Assembly (NCBI GenBank): GCA_036023115.1
Contig: JAYKKT010000087.1
Location: forward strand, 12,726,001-12,790,000
DNA length: 64,000 bases
Direction: 5' to 3'
Origin: Brasenia schreberi
Lineage: Eukaryota; Streptophyta; Magnoliopsida; Nymphaeales; Cabombaceae
Position numbers and translations under genes: made by a program. Below the pieces are notes generated by a model, which saw only the letters and a program-made list of their open reading frames with translations, did not search any database and had not been told where the DNA came from. Positions 49,401-62,700 of the stretch are shown piece by piece; the first letter of the stretch is position 1, and the number at the start of each line of letters is the position of its first letter.

Positions 49401-51028
49401 TGTTCAGGAACAATTTCTTTTTCATATCTTTTTTCATGCCTCTTGCATGTCTGTGTTTCTCTGGGCGAGCTCCACGGAGCTCGCTCGATAGTTGTTTATG
49501 TAGCTTTCGATATAACACATCTGACGTATGGACTCCTGCTCACAAGCTTGCATTAGACTTCATGGTGTAGGTGCACATGGTACTACCTTTCCACAAACTT
49601 ATTGAGTCAAAAGAACCACTCTTTTCAGCAAAAACTCAAAGAAATGCTATGTTGCGTCACATAGATGTGGGTAGCGTCATGCATGATACAATATATTCAC
49701 CAGTCCTGTGACTCTTTCCCCTGATGGTGTCAAATGAATGTAGTGCACACCGTTTGTTGCTCGGCATCCAAATACCATTTCTCTCCCTTATTGCAATTTC
49801 TGTCTGACATAGCTAATAGCAATCGCTAAAAGGGTGATTAATGAAGTTTGAAACGAGCAAAAAAGCTTGTGGATTCCGTAAAAGTTAGTTACATATAGAA
49901 GGATATGGATGAAAATTCCAGAACATCTTGCTTAATCCTACGTCGCATGAAAACTTGCAGATGATCACAATGCTGAGGGAAGCGAACTGGCTCCTTGGCC
50001 AGCACGATTGACTGCTCCTCCTCCTCGTCTTGCTGATCTGCAAATCACCCCTAAGGCGTTTGAGAAGGATACTGTAACTACTCGACCTAATCACTTTGAT
50101 GCATCGTGCATGTTATATTTTTTGGACTGATGGATTGGTTGTCGATATGTATAGGAATTGTGGCAACGCAGAGTTGAGCACTACTGGAACTTGTTGAGGC
50201 CTAAGATTAAAGACGATACTGTGAGAAACTTGATGGATATGAAGGCGAGTATGGGTTCTTTTGCAGCTTCCCTTAGAGAAAAAGCTGTTTGGGTCATGAA
50301 TGTGGTGCCCGAGGATGCACAGAGCACACTAAGGATAGTATATGATAGAGGATTGATTGGAACCACACATGACTGGTAAGAATTATTACAAGATACAGCT
50401 AGAAATGCTGTGAAGCGTAGGAGCTTCCTTTCAGAGGCTTGGAAAATAACATGATCTTGACTTACATATAAACGATGTCCATACTGTTTCTCCTTACTGC
50501 TTCAGCTTTGATCTTCTGGCTGCTCTTTAATTCTCATGAAGTTATAATTGCTGATGCATGATTTGCTTATGAAGATTGAAATATAGGCCTTCCGCACATA
50601 CTGTTTTTTTCTTTATTGCTTCAGCTCTAATGTTCCTCTTGATCCCTCTAATCTTGGTAAAGTCGTTATTGCTCATGCATGCTTTGCTGTTGAATAATTT
50701 CTGCTTCAACAGGTGTGAAGCATTTTCTACGTACCCACGAACCTATGATCTCTTGCACGCTTGGACTGTGTTTTCTGATATAGAGAAGAAAGGGTGCAGT
50801 ATGCAGGATCTGCTCTTTGAAATGGACCGTATCCTTCGGCCTCACGGCTTTATCATAGTTCGTGACAAACGGTCCATCATCGATTTCATTAAGAAATACC
50901 TAGCAGCACTGCACTGGGAAGCTATTTCCGATTCCCAGGCTGAAGCAGAATCAGATGAAGACGAGGCCGTCTTCTTGATCCAGAAGAAACTATGGCAATC
51001 AGAAGAGGGTTTCAAAGATTCAGCTTAA
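46426..51028 (+). CDS. PMT8: Golgi pectin methyltransferase-like protein, PMT3/PMT8 type (DUF248)
   Basis: Seven exons: 46426-46713, 46803-46967, 47275-47457, 47570-48164, 49961-50073, 50155-50375 and 50713-51028. Phases agree and the product is 626 residues, near the usual 610-640. The start MMRGRPDGAPKRN is followed by a signal-anchor at residues 14-32, then a lumenal stem (SAFEYGRSLRKLGSTYFGGD). The S-adenosylmethionine-dependent methyltransferase domain shows VLDVGCGVASFGAYL (about 230-244), AMSLAPNDVHQNQIQFALER, RLPYPSRSFELAHCSRCRID and LLELDRLLRPGGY. The C-terminal half has [41 protein letters not shown] and EMDRILRPHGF. The MMRGR start and FEYGRSLRKLGS place it with PMT3/PMT8; the family, which includes QUA2 and TSD2, acts in Golgi homogalacturonan methylesterification and cell adhesion. 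It appears intact. Confidence 0.95.
48165..49960 (+). other. Largest intron of the PMT gene, with imperfect internal repeats
   Basis: It contains repeats of a phrase like CACTGCC(T)CGTGGGATTNAAAA at about 48781, 48830, 48976 and 49008, the later ones followed by GGGGAATGGTTTATTTC-like text. No coding content was recognised. Confidence 0.5.
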
Positions 51029-51237
51029 GGTCTCTTTTTGGAATCTCTTTCTCATTTCTTCGATGGATGTCCTCTTTGTAGCCAAAGTGCTCATAAAATT
51101 TTCCTTCTGGCGTTCTGTTTTCTCGGTTTATTAAACAGGTATTACCATTTGTGTAGGAATAGGAGGCAGTGATTCTGATTTTGTTTATTGCTATGATCCA
51201 ACAATTTTGCTATTCTTTGAGAGATGCGAGATTTATA

Positions 51238-52228
51238 CCAACAACTACTAAACCTTTTCCCATACTAGACGGGGTCGACTACATGGATTCTTTGTTTCCA
51301 CATAGCCCTGTCATGTTATGTTAGCAGTTAACTCAACATAAGCTATTCTTTAATTTCATATACCCCTATCATGTGTTTTGTTAGGAGTTAACTCAACATA
51401 AGTTAGATCCTTCTTTATTATTTTTTTCCAATACTTTTGTGGTCGTCCTCTACCTCTTTTAATACTTTCAAAATATAGTTTTTCATATTCTTTTGATTTT
51501 CTTTCTATATGTCGAAACCATGTTAAATGATATTTTCTAATTTTATCCTTGTTATGTATATAGTCTTTCCTTGTATGACAACTCATCCTTCTCAACATCT
51601 TCATTTCTGGTACAAACATCTTTTATACATGTTGATGATTAACTGCCCTAATACTCACAACCATAAAATATTGTAGGTCTAGTTGTTACTCTATAATATT
51701 CACCTTTTAACTTTAATGGTATCTTCTTGTCATAAACAATACATGATGCTCCTCTCCATTTCAACCAACCTTTATTAATTCTATGCGTAACATATCCATC
51801 AATTCTTTAATGATTCTTAAAAATTAACCTTAGGTATTTAAAACTTTCCTTTTCGGGAATGTAATATGTCTCAATTTTAATTCCTATGTCCTTTGAAGTA
51901 ACCAAATGATCAAATTTACATTTCATATATTTTGTCTTTGTTCTATTAAGTCGAAAGCCTGTACTTTGTTTCTCTCTATAGTTTCAATTTTTTGTTAACT
52001 TTTTCCTTAGACTCCTTGACTAATACAATGTCATCTACAAATAACATACACCAAGGTACTTCATCTTGAATATGTTTTGTTAACTCATCAATCATCATTA
52101 TAAATAAGTTTGGACTTAAAGTTGATCCTTGATATAACCCAATATTAACTTCAAAGAAGTTTGTAATTCTTTAATTAGTCCTCATACATGTTTTTGCACC
52201 ATCGTACATGTTTTTTATAAGGTTTATG
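51238..52228 (-). mobile_element. 5'-truncated RTE copy with an internal duplication
   Basis: Minus-strand RTE 3' end, from an ACAACTACTAAACC tail at 51238 to the RT region (TTTTTGCACCATCGTACATG) near 52228. Within it about 60 bp (CATAGCCCTGTCATG...CATAAGCTATTCTTT) is partly repeated at 51362-51420, and there are multiple stops. Confidence 0.75.
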
Positions 52229-53745
52229 TTAGCTGTTAAGGCTAATGTAACCTTTCTCCTTGAGACCGATCATGATCCCAGCGAAGTGCCAGATTTATAC
52301 CGTGCACCTAATTTTCTTTCGTCGATGATGACAAGGGATTCATTTATGAAAGCCAAGGTGACGACATTATTAGAGAACAGATGGCAAAACTCTTGCAGAA
52401 ATGGACAAAAATTATTTAAGTAACTTTCACCGTTAGTTATTTCAAGACATTGCCACCACAACGATGATAAGACGCTTTTCACCATTTGTCATGCACGATA
52501 GTGATTCTTGAAGACAAATGTTGGTCAAAATACTTCCAAAAAGCCACGGAGGTAAGGCTGGTTAAACGAACGGAGAGTATTCAGCTCGAATTGGCTCTTG
52601 AAAGCTCATTAAGCATAACTCTGAAGGTAATTACGTTAGGACATCAGAACAAATGAAAGACAACTTTCCTTCTTAATTATTTTCACAAATGAAGAGCCTC
52701 ATTATTTAAAACATTGGGGATCAACTTGGTTTAGCTTAGCTCATAAACGGTTGGGCGTGCTAATTAAACATATTCGGACAGATCTTTTAATGGTTAACTC
52801 GGCTTGAACAAAGATTCTGTTCGTTTAACTGTTAACCGGCCCTACTTAGAGAAATATGTCTAGGGGATTGATTATCATGAATTCCAGTCGAAATGCGTTC
52901 ATATCTGGAAGTGTCTGCCAAGGTTGACCGGTTGCAGAATAGCGACTCCAATACGGTAACAAGCTAAGCCCAAGCTAGTATTAAAATGATAAGTTCCCCA
53001 GCACATTGCGCACCATGATGTCAACAAGCAAAAGCTAATTTAGGTTAAACCGATACCGCTCCTTTATCAGAGTGTTGACCCAATCCCATATAAAACGGAA
53101 AATTCACGTCACTTTTTCGCGTATTCAATCCAGAAGAGCATATAGAAAGAAAATCTTAAAGACAACAAATAAAAGTAGTAGGGAAATTTGGGGACTCGAG
53201 CATGAAAGCTGAACAAGGTCAATTATACACAATGCCAACAACTGGTTAGCCAAGATTTCTAGATACAGAAAACAACGATTTAAAAAGAGTACAATACGAA
53301 GAATGTGGCCTCATATGCAGGTTAGGAAAATGCAGCAGAAAAATTTATCAGCAATTCAGCCTCAATTTCCTTCAGAAGCGAAACTACAACAAGAGGCTTT
53401 CCATGATAGCAAAAGAAGACTGAGGTGAAGTAAATATTAGAATTTTAGCTACCAAAAATAATACCAGATTTTCTAAATAGGACAATTATGCCAAATAAAA
53501 CAGCAGATGATATGCCGGAACACTTGGTACTTAATGGACATCAGGAGGGGAGGAAAAGGAAAAAAAGATACAAATCTGAAACCTGAAGTGCTTTGGCCAA
53601 AAGCGGCAGTTCTCCTTGTGCCATTATTCCAATGCTCGAAAAATCATATCCACAGTTGGTTATGATACCCCCCACTAAGCTTATCTGTAACGTTCCTGTT
53701 CCAAATTACTTTAAACATTCCTTGCTTGGCATGGTCAAAAAAGAT
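52229..53745. other. Intergenic DNA between PMT and RBM42 genes
   Basis: No recognised gene. An open frame at 52208-52423 begins inside RTE sequence and has no recognisable domain. The last few hundred bases are probably the 3' UTR of the minus-strand RBM42-type gene. Confidence 0.4.
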
Positions 53746-56700
53746 TCACTTATGAAGAATGCTCTTCTTCGGCAACTTTGGCTTCTTTTGGGCATGATAC
53801 TGAAGGAGAATATAAGCAACATTTTTAGATCAGAGAACAGATAAGCATAAAAAACACACACACGTACAAGCAGCAGAGTGAGAATACTCACCTTTTGCTT
53901 CTCTAAGGCTTCATAATCGATCCTCTCCTTCCAGTTACTCTTCCGAAGTTTGATAGGTCGGTTACCAACATATTTACCTGCAACCATTTGTGTCAAACTT
54001 TAATCAGATTTAAGACTACACTACAGTATCACATAATGTGCTTGATCAGACTTGATTACGATCTTAATATCAGCAACCAAACATAAAGAGTTACAATACC
54101 TGGTAACCATGCCCTAACCCTACACCAGGTAGAATCAGCTAGATTAGACAAGTGTTACATGAAGACCTGTCCCAAAGGGCCAAAACTACTCACATCACCC
54201 AATGAGATGTTTTGACAAAAGACCCTTTGAGGATGTGCAAGGCGATGGTTAACTTTTCAATCAAAAAGAAAATGAAAAAAAAACATGCTTGGATTTGGAA
54301 CCCTGATGGGTTCCAGTGTATCAGGTGCTGGAAATATCTGAGCAAATGGTAAGGATCTGACTAAGTTCTAATGTCTGTTGCTACCCAAAACAACACTCCC
54401 TTACGGGCAGAAAATTCGTTTGTGAAATCTGATATTTAGACAGATAAATGGTGTCTTTCCGTGCATGTGGGAAATATATGCATGCACAAATCCCCACTAA
54501 TTGTCATGTCACGTCTAACCATCTAAAGATTAATTGATGCCACTTAAATAACCCCAAAGGCAAACACGAAGCACATGCCTGGTGGTTCACGTCTCGTTTG
54601 GTGTCAACCTATGAGGGCATTCCATTGATCATGAAGAAAAAGTTGTTTGCCTTTTTAACACCATTACAAAATATTCCTTTTGTACAACTTAATTTACCAA
54701 GTGCATTTGTTACAATCCCGAAGAACTTTTATATCATAAATACAAACTTCATCCCACTTAGTGAGATCAAACGTGGTCCTCATTTTGTTTTAGTTCACCA
54801 AATACACATTTCAACGTTGCCAATACTTAAGTGAGAAAAGACAATTTCTGGGTTGAAAGAGAAGTTGATTTGCATAATGATGTACTGTTATGACCCAAAT
54901 GTCAAAGTTACAAGTGGCATTCTCCAGCCTAATAAGGACTCATCACCTTGTCACAATTCCAAAGAACTACTCAAGTTCGTGTAAAGACACGGTATTGACC
55001 CTTCAACACTATAATGATCAAATATAGACAGTGGGTAAGACCGTGCATGAGTCTCACCATTGTTGAAGCCCATTTAAAGCCATAATTTTGAAATTGTGCA
55101 AGTATAATCATGATAAAACATCCCATCCGTTATCTCCTATGACCACAGATGAGCACTATATATTCAACTTGCAGCTCTCTCTCTCTCTCTCTCTTACGTG
55201 TCATTAAATGCTTAGCCCGACTAACTGCATTTGTGCCTGTTACATGTACGTGAAGTGAACATACACACACACACAGAGTACCGTTCATTTCTTTTATGGC
55301 TTGTGCAAGATCTGATGGGTTGGAGAAACTGATAAATCCATAACCCCGAGTCTTTCCAGTCCTTTTATCCCGCACCACCTGCACAAAGTTTGCTAAAATA
55401 ATGTCAGGCAGAGTAAGAATCAGATTTTGATAAACGACAAATATTATGCAACCATTTGACTGTTACATAAAACAAAACCTATTCCAGTACCAGATACATC
55501 CAAAATGACCAACAACATAATGCAAGGATGTTCTATGAACAATTTGAAATTCAATTTATTCCTCCAAAACAACCTTTTTCTTGTTTCTTTTATGTAGAAA
55601 AATACTTGGGCTGGATATTGGTTACAAGCAATACCCACACCAGACCAAAAATGTAGGTTGTACATGAGTTCATCACCATTTTAATGGCATTGAAGTGGCA
55701 TCTGAGACTCACCAGAAGGCCCCACACGGTCGTCTTCCTGAAGCAAACTCCAATGCTTCATGACTTCATGATACCCCTTTTGTTTTTCAGTTTCCTGTTT
55801 GATTTAGTAGTCGCCATTAATCGTCAATTGAGGTAGGGATAAGTAGGTAGACGACCACCATGAACCCACACTGGTCACAATTTTGGAGACAACCCATGTG
55901 GCTCGCCTGATTTTGCTAAAAAAAAGGAGAAAAATAGGGTTCCAATGGGTTTTCTGATGCCCAAACACCACTGAGTAGTTGATCTAGGCTGGGAAGGTCA
56001 GGATGAAGTCTAAACTATCAAAAGCCTTTATCAAAACATGGAAGACAACGCTGGATTTTTCTATATCAAGACTTTCCCGTTTTGTTCAGTTTTCTAGGTG
56101 AAGAAATACTAGCATTGGTGGCCGCTTTATACTCCAATGGGTAGAGGAAGATCAGGACAGTGGGGAACCACCATTGGCTCTCATAGTTTCCAGGAAAGGA
56201 AAAATCGCCATTCTGATTGCCAGTGTCCCCCGGCTTTAGTGAAACTTGTTGGATCCAATTGGTAGCGTCAGACACGGAATGGTGTAGGTTTCTGGGTTGT
56301 GGGTGACATTGCTTGTAGTGTCTGTCTTAAATCTGTGTCATAATTGAGTTCCCTTTATGTTCGTGTTGAAAGCTATTGTGGTTCAGGTATGTTACCAATC
56401 AGGTTACAACTGAACAACACGGAACCTGTTCACCCAAATACTGGTTCAGTGTAGATTTTGGGTTGACACATTGACACAGGTACCTGTTATGAATCTAGTT
56501 TAGGATTTACAATTCCTCTCAAGGTTGTCTTATGTTCAATTTGGACATGGTTTGAAGCGATGAACTCATAATTATATGTAATTTAACATGGATACTATTT
56601 TATTCATATTTTATGATCAGATGCTGGTGATTTGAGGCAAAAAGTATGGATCTATATTCTTAAGGTTTGGCTTTAAAAGCTTCCTTGAGGTAGGTGGATT

Positions 56701-59700
56701 TGTATTTCCTTGTCTAGAGGTAGTTTCCAAATATTTTAAAAATTGCATGAGTTGAAAGCTATCTTACCAATTGCACATTATATCACCCGATATAGAGTGC
56801 TATACTGTTATAACAGACCCCTGAGTGATATATCGGGGGTCCGCTCACTAACAGAGATATAGAGGCCTCTATATCAGTGAGCTATAATGTATATATTGGA
56901 CACTTAGAGGTGAATCAGATGGGATGGACCCAAATTTGAGTCAACTCATGGCCCAATCTGACTCACTCTAAAAGCAAAAGACCACCCATAACCCAGTCCC
57001 CCTTAAAGAAAAACCCCACATCTCTCTACACACACGCGCACACATATATTGTGGATTTTGTTTCACTTTCTTCTGATTATGGTAATCAAAGTGCATCATC
57101 TTCATCTTTCCTAAGAGTTTCCTTTTTAACTTCTCCTCTCTTTCTGGAGTATCTACTGTTTTGTATTCTTCTTTTTTCTTCTGTAAATGTTCTTACATTC
57201 AAGCAGCTTATTATTGGCATGTTAAAACAGGATCTAGGAGCCTCCATGCTTCAGCCTTTTGTAGATTCACCCTTTACTACGTGATTTAGGATCTTCGAAT
57301 CTTTGTAATCTGAGTATATATGTTTTGCAAAATAATTAGACCAACTTGATTGCAAGAACTCGTCTTATGATTCAGTATTTTGCAGTTTTTATTCTTTATT
57401 GTACGTATTATGCTCTGAGCTGGTCATATATGTTCCTTGGATCTTTAATTCCTTGCCGTCCTTGATTTGTCAATGTACTTTTGTGCTTTTCGTAAATTGT
57501 GATGCTTCCTTTAAGTTGGCAATTGAAAATGCTTTTGTTAGGGGAGAATCATTGTTTGATAGTGTAGAATTTATTGTTTAGATTAATTTACATGTGGTTT
57601 AGATTGATTTGTATTTATGAATGTGTTGGATACATATTCCTTTTTAATTGGCTTATTTTTCTAATTTATAATATTAGTGTACCGCTAAATCCGCTATATC
57701 CCCAAAATATCCCTGTTACCGCTATATCAAGGTTGAGTGCTAATTGTATTGGCAACATAGGTTGCAAATGATTGATAAATGTTTGATATGATGTTGAGAA
57801 TGACGTTGGCATCAAATGAGGCTTAAAATGTGTGATTCATAAATCTTGCTTGCTTGTGTTAAATATATTTAAGTTGATAATATGAAATGAGAATTGGAAT
57901 TTACCTGTGTGCATGTACATGTGTAGTTTGTGTGTGGAATTTATAGAGCTTTACCGGCCCCTTGGGTGCTCCGACTTGAGGTAGATTATATAATCTATTC
58001 CTTGACACTTTGCCATGAAAGTTGACATGGTTTGATTGTTGTTTAGAATGGAGTGGACAACTCCTACAACTTGGTTTAGACGCCTTATAGATATGATTGG
58101 TGACAACAACAAAGCCTTTTGCTATACTAAATGGGGTCAATTATATGAATTATTTGTTTACGTATAGCTCGATCATGTGTCATGCTATCAGTTAACTCAA
58201 CATAAACTAGATTATTTTTTATTATTTCTTTATAACACTTTTATTGTCTTCCACTTTCTCCTTAACATTTTCACAATCTAGTTTCTCATGCCTTCTTACC
58301 AAAGCTTCTTTTGATAGTCTTTCTATGAGTCCAAACCATCTTAAACCATTGTGATTCATTTTATCATCTATGTATGCCACTCCCAATTTGCTTCTAATAA
58401 CCCCATTACATATAGTCTTTTCTTGTATGACCACTTATCCATCTCAACATCTTCATTTCTGCCACGGGCATCTTTCGTACAACAATCACCAACAACTAAG
58501 CCTTTCCCCATACTAGATGGGTCGGTTACATGAATTCTTTGTTTTAATATAGCCCAATTATATGACATGTTAGCAGTTAACTCAACATAAGATAGATCAT
58601 TATTTATTGTTTCTTCCCAACACTTTTGTGATCTTCCTCTTCCTCTTAATAATTTCAAAATCTAGTTTCTTGTACCTTCTTACCGAAGCTTCCTTTAATG
58701 ATCTTTTTACATATCCAAATCATCTCAAATGATTTTTCTCATTTTATCATCTATTGGTACTAGTCCCAATTTGTTTCTAGTAACCTCATTATGTATATGG
58801 CCTTTCCTTGTGTGACCACTCATCTATCTCAACATCTTCATTTCTACCCCGAACATATATCTTTTGTACATATTGATGATTAACTGCCCAACACTCAAAA
58901 CCATAAAACATAGTGAGTCTAATTTCAACTCTAATATTTACCTTTCAACTTTAATAATATTTTCTTGTCACATAGAATAATTGATGCACCTCTTCATTTT
59001 TAACTAACCTACATTAATTTTATGCGTAACATCTCCATCAATTTTTTTATCACTCTAAAAAACTGATCCTAAGCATTTAAAACTTTAATTATGAGAGACA
59101 CAATATGTGTCAATCTTAATTTCTATGTCTTCTTAAGTAACCAAATGATCAACATTGCATTTCATATATTTTATCTTTATTCTAATAAGTCGGAAGCCTT
59201 TACTTTCTAATATTTCTCTCCGTAGTTCTAACTTCTTATTAACTTTTTCTTTCGACTCATCCCCTAACACAATGTCATCTACCAATAACATTCACCAAGG
59301 CAATTCTTGGTAACTCGTCGATGACCAATGTAAATAAATATGGACTTAAAGTTGATTCTTGATGTAATCTAATATTAACTTCAAAGAAAGTTTGTGCACC
59401 TTCGTACATATCTCTTATATTATAAGACTAACAATATTAACTTCAAAAAAAGTTTGTGCACCATCATACATATCTATTATAAGAGTGATGTATGTAAATA
59501 GGATACATCTCTTTTATAAGATTCTCCAAAGAATCTCTTTGCACCCTATCATAAGCTTTCCTAGATCAATAAATACCATGTCAAATTCTTTTTTCTCTAT
59601 AATATTCCATAAGACGTCTCAATGGGTAAATCGCTTCAATAGTAGATCTCCCTAACATGAATCCAAATTGGTTATCTATTGTACTCATACTTATCTCAAC

Positions 59701-62700
59701 CTATACAGAATAATTTTTTTCCATAATTTGATAGTATGGCTTATCAAGTTGATACCCCGATAATTTGCACAATTATGAATGTTTCCCTTATTCTTATATA
59801 TTAGTATAAGTGTATTTGTCCTCCATTCCTCAAACATCTTTTGGGTTTTTCATATTTCATTAAATAGTTTTGTAAGCCATGTAATATCCAAATCTCCTAG
59901 GATTTTCCATACTAATATTGTCTGGACCTATAAATGCATCAACCTTCATGAATTATAAAGCCTCTTGACTTTGTTCGTTTGAATACGTCAATATAAATTG
60001 CAATTTGTATACTCTTCTAATTTGGTTAGCTCTTCTAATATAACATCTATATTTTTGTTAAAAAACTCATGAAAATAATTTTTTCATCTATTTTTGATAT
60101 CATTAATTGCCATAAGAATCTTCTAATCATAATCTTTGATGCACCTAACAAAAGTAAGATCAATCGTTTTCTTATCTCTAGCCTTAGCTATCCTAAAAAT
60201 ACCTCTTTAACCTTTTTTTTTAGTTGAGCTTTTTATATAAGTCCTCCCAAATTTGGCCTTTTGCTTCACTGGAAGCTTTCACTTTTTTTTTTGCTTTATA
60301 AGCCTCTTGAGTTTCATCAGCTCTGTTCACATATTGCAATTTGTAACATGCCTTCTTCACCTTGATCTTATCTCATGCCACTTCACTCCACCATCAGGCT
60401 TCCTTTTGTGCTGGTATATCACCCTTAGATTCACCTAATATATATTTTTTCATTTTCCGAATATGCATAGTCATATTATTCTACATATCATAAGGTGTAC
60501 ATACATCATTTCAACCATCTCCGTAAAGAACTTTCAATTTAAATATACCTTCTTTCTCAATCCACCATTTAGTCTGAGTTGCTATATATCTTTGTCCACT
60601 TTTTACCTACAAATCCATAACTAAAAGTCGATGTTGGGTAATTAAGCTTTCTCCTAGAATTACCTTGCAATCTTCATAACACGATCTACCCTTTCTTCTA
60701 CCGGCAAAATAATAAGTTTATGTTTGTGACAACCACTCTTATAAGTAATTAAATGTTCATCTCATTTTTTGAATATTGTATTAGCTAAAAAGAGATCATA
60801 TGCCGTAGCAAAATTTTAAATTTCCTTACCTTACCTTATTTAAATCTCCAAAACCATAGTGTCCATGAATACCTTGATATCTTAAATTCTTAATGCCTTT
60901 TTGCCGACATGTCAATTTAGATCACCTCCCAAACAAGTATCTCTCTTGAGTCATTACATGTGTGTGGCATGTGAGTGCATGTGTGAGTGCATGTGGATTT
61001 ATAAATTGATTGCAATATGATTGTACCTTATAATTGGTTAGAGTCGTTACACTAAGATTTATAAACATGCATGCTTCTAGTGCAATTTTGCTTGGAAACA
61101 TACACCTCTTGACATGTCAATTTAGATCACCTCCCAAACAAGTATCTCTCTTGAGTCATTACATGTGTGTGGCATGTGAGTGCATGTGTGAGTGCATGTG
61201 GATTTATAAATCGATTGCAATATGATTGTACCTTATAATTGGTTAGAGTCGTTACACTAAGATTTATAAACATGCATGCTTCTAGTACAATTTTGCTTGG
61301 AAACATACACCTCTTGAGCACATTTTGTTGTGCTCAAACTTTTACGTTTACTGGTTTATGGCTTTCTTGAGGCGAATGGATCAAAGTTCATGTCACCGTG
61401 TAGTTGCTGAACGAGCAGAACAAGATGGTATGAATTGGAGATGTAATTCTATGGTTGTATTTTATTTTATTTTTATTATGAATTTGGTCCAAATGTGGGG
61501 CCCCTTCTTTGTTATTTAGTTGTAAAAGCTTCTTGTTTTTAAAGATTGCGTTTACTTAGTTATGCTTGGCACACGTTACTGAATTTGCCATCACATCCTG
61601 ATGGGGCCCGACCATGTGGGATGTACCAATTCTCAGCTAAGTGGTCCAGATCCAGCTGGGGTGTCACAGAAGGTGCACAGTGTCTTCAACTTCCTAACCA
61701 AACCATAGGATGCATATGTTGAAGAAATAAACACTACAAACAACAAAATCTAACACATACAAAACATGGGAGGTTGCAAATAGAGGGGCACTAAGATACA
61801 TGCACGGAGTCAATGTGTCAGATTCACAAACCTATGCAAATTTCTCAGGGTTTGATCCTTGAGTATTGAATTATTTCTACAGCGGAGACTTTTGGATCAT
61901 TCACAAGCTAGAAAAGCATGGTGACATCGCTGCTTGAAACCACAACAAAGAAGACAGGTGAGTTATGGCAGAGAGCCTCAATGATGTGAGCAGAATGCAA
62001 TTCATACTGTTGTTTTGCTTGTCCTATTTTCAGAATACAAAGCAACCTACCTGACATCTTAAGATTTCAGATGCCATATTCCACATATACCATAAGTTGG
62101 CAAATTTGAAACGACAAGGAAATAACTAACCAAAACTTTTTGATGTCTCTGGTTCCAAACGTCCATGTCAAGTAGGTACTACATTCTATTCTTGCCAATT
62201 TACTCAACAAAAGGGTGAACTACCACATTGACAAACTTTCTCGCATTCACATTGATTGGATATAAAACGCTGCCAGAGTTGATAAATAGATTGAATGTTT
62301 GTTAATAAAGAAACACGGAGTGACGATGCTCAAAAGAAGGTTTCATTCTTCATTGCTACGGATAAGCGTCAATAACACCTAATCAGCATATGCCATCTAC
62401 ACAAGTAAGGATTAAGAGAGGACCTAATCCTATATTGATATCTTCTTCTTGTATATTGCAGTGTCTTTCTTCTAATTTTCCCCATGGCCAGAGAAACCAA
62501 GATGGATAACATGACAATCTGAGATATTTATGGCATAGATTAGTTTAGGAGTAAAATCTAATCTTACCTGTTGAATGAAGGAAATCTCGAAAATGCTTTT
62601 GTAAGGACATCATCATTGACCTCGTTTCCCAGATCTCCACAAAATAACCGAAAATCATCTGCATTAGAATCGCAGACAAAATACAAAAAGTTACTAACAT

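Larger units (their letters stand above)
55379..62567 (-). other. 7.2-kb intron of the RBM42-type gene
   Basis: Bounded by the donor after exon 3 (CAG|GTAAGA in minus sense) and the acceptor of exon 4 (TTTGTGCAG). It contains a palindrome-rich repeat (56.7-57.8 kb), two RTE copies (58.1-60.95 kb) and a 205-bp tandem duplication (60.9-61.3 kb). The stretches 55.4-56.7 and 61.3-62.5 kb show nothing I recognise. Confidence 0.6.

Noticed and set aside
52208..52423. 71-codon frame beginning inside an RTE fragment
   Set aside because: It crosses the RTE boundary into unrelated DNA and carries no domain.
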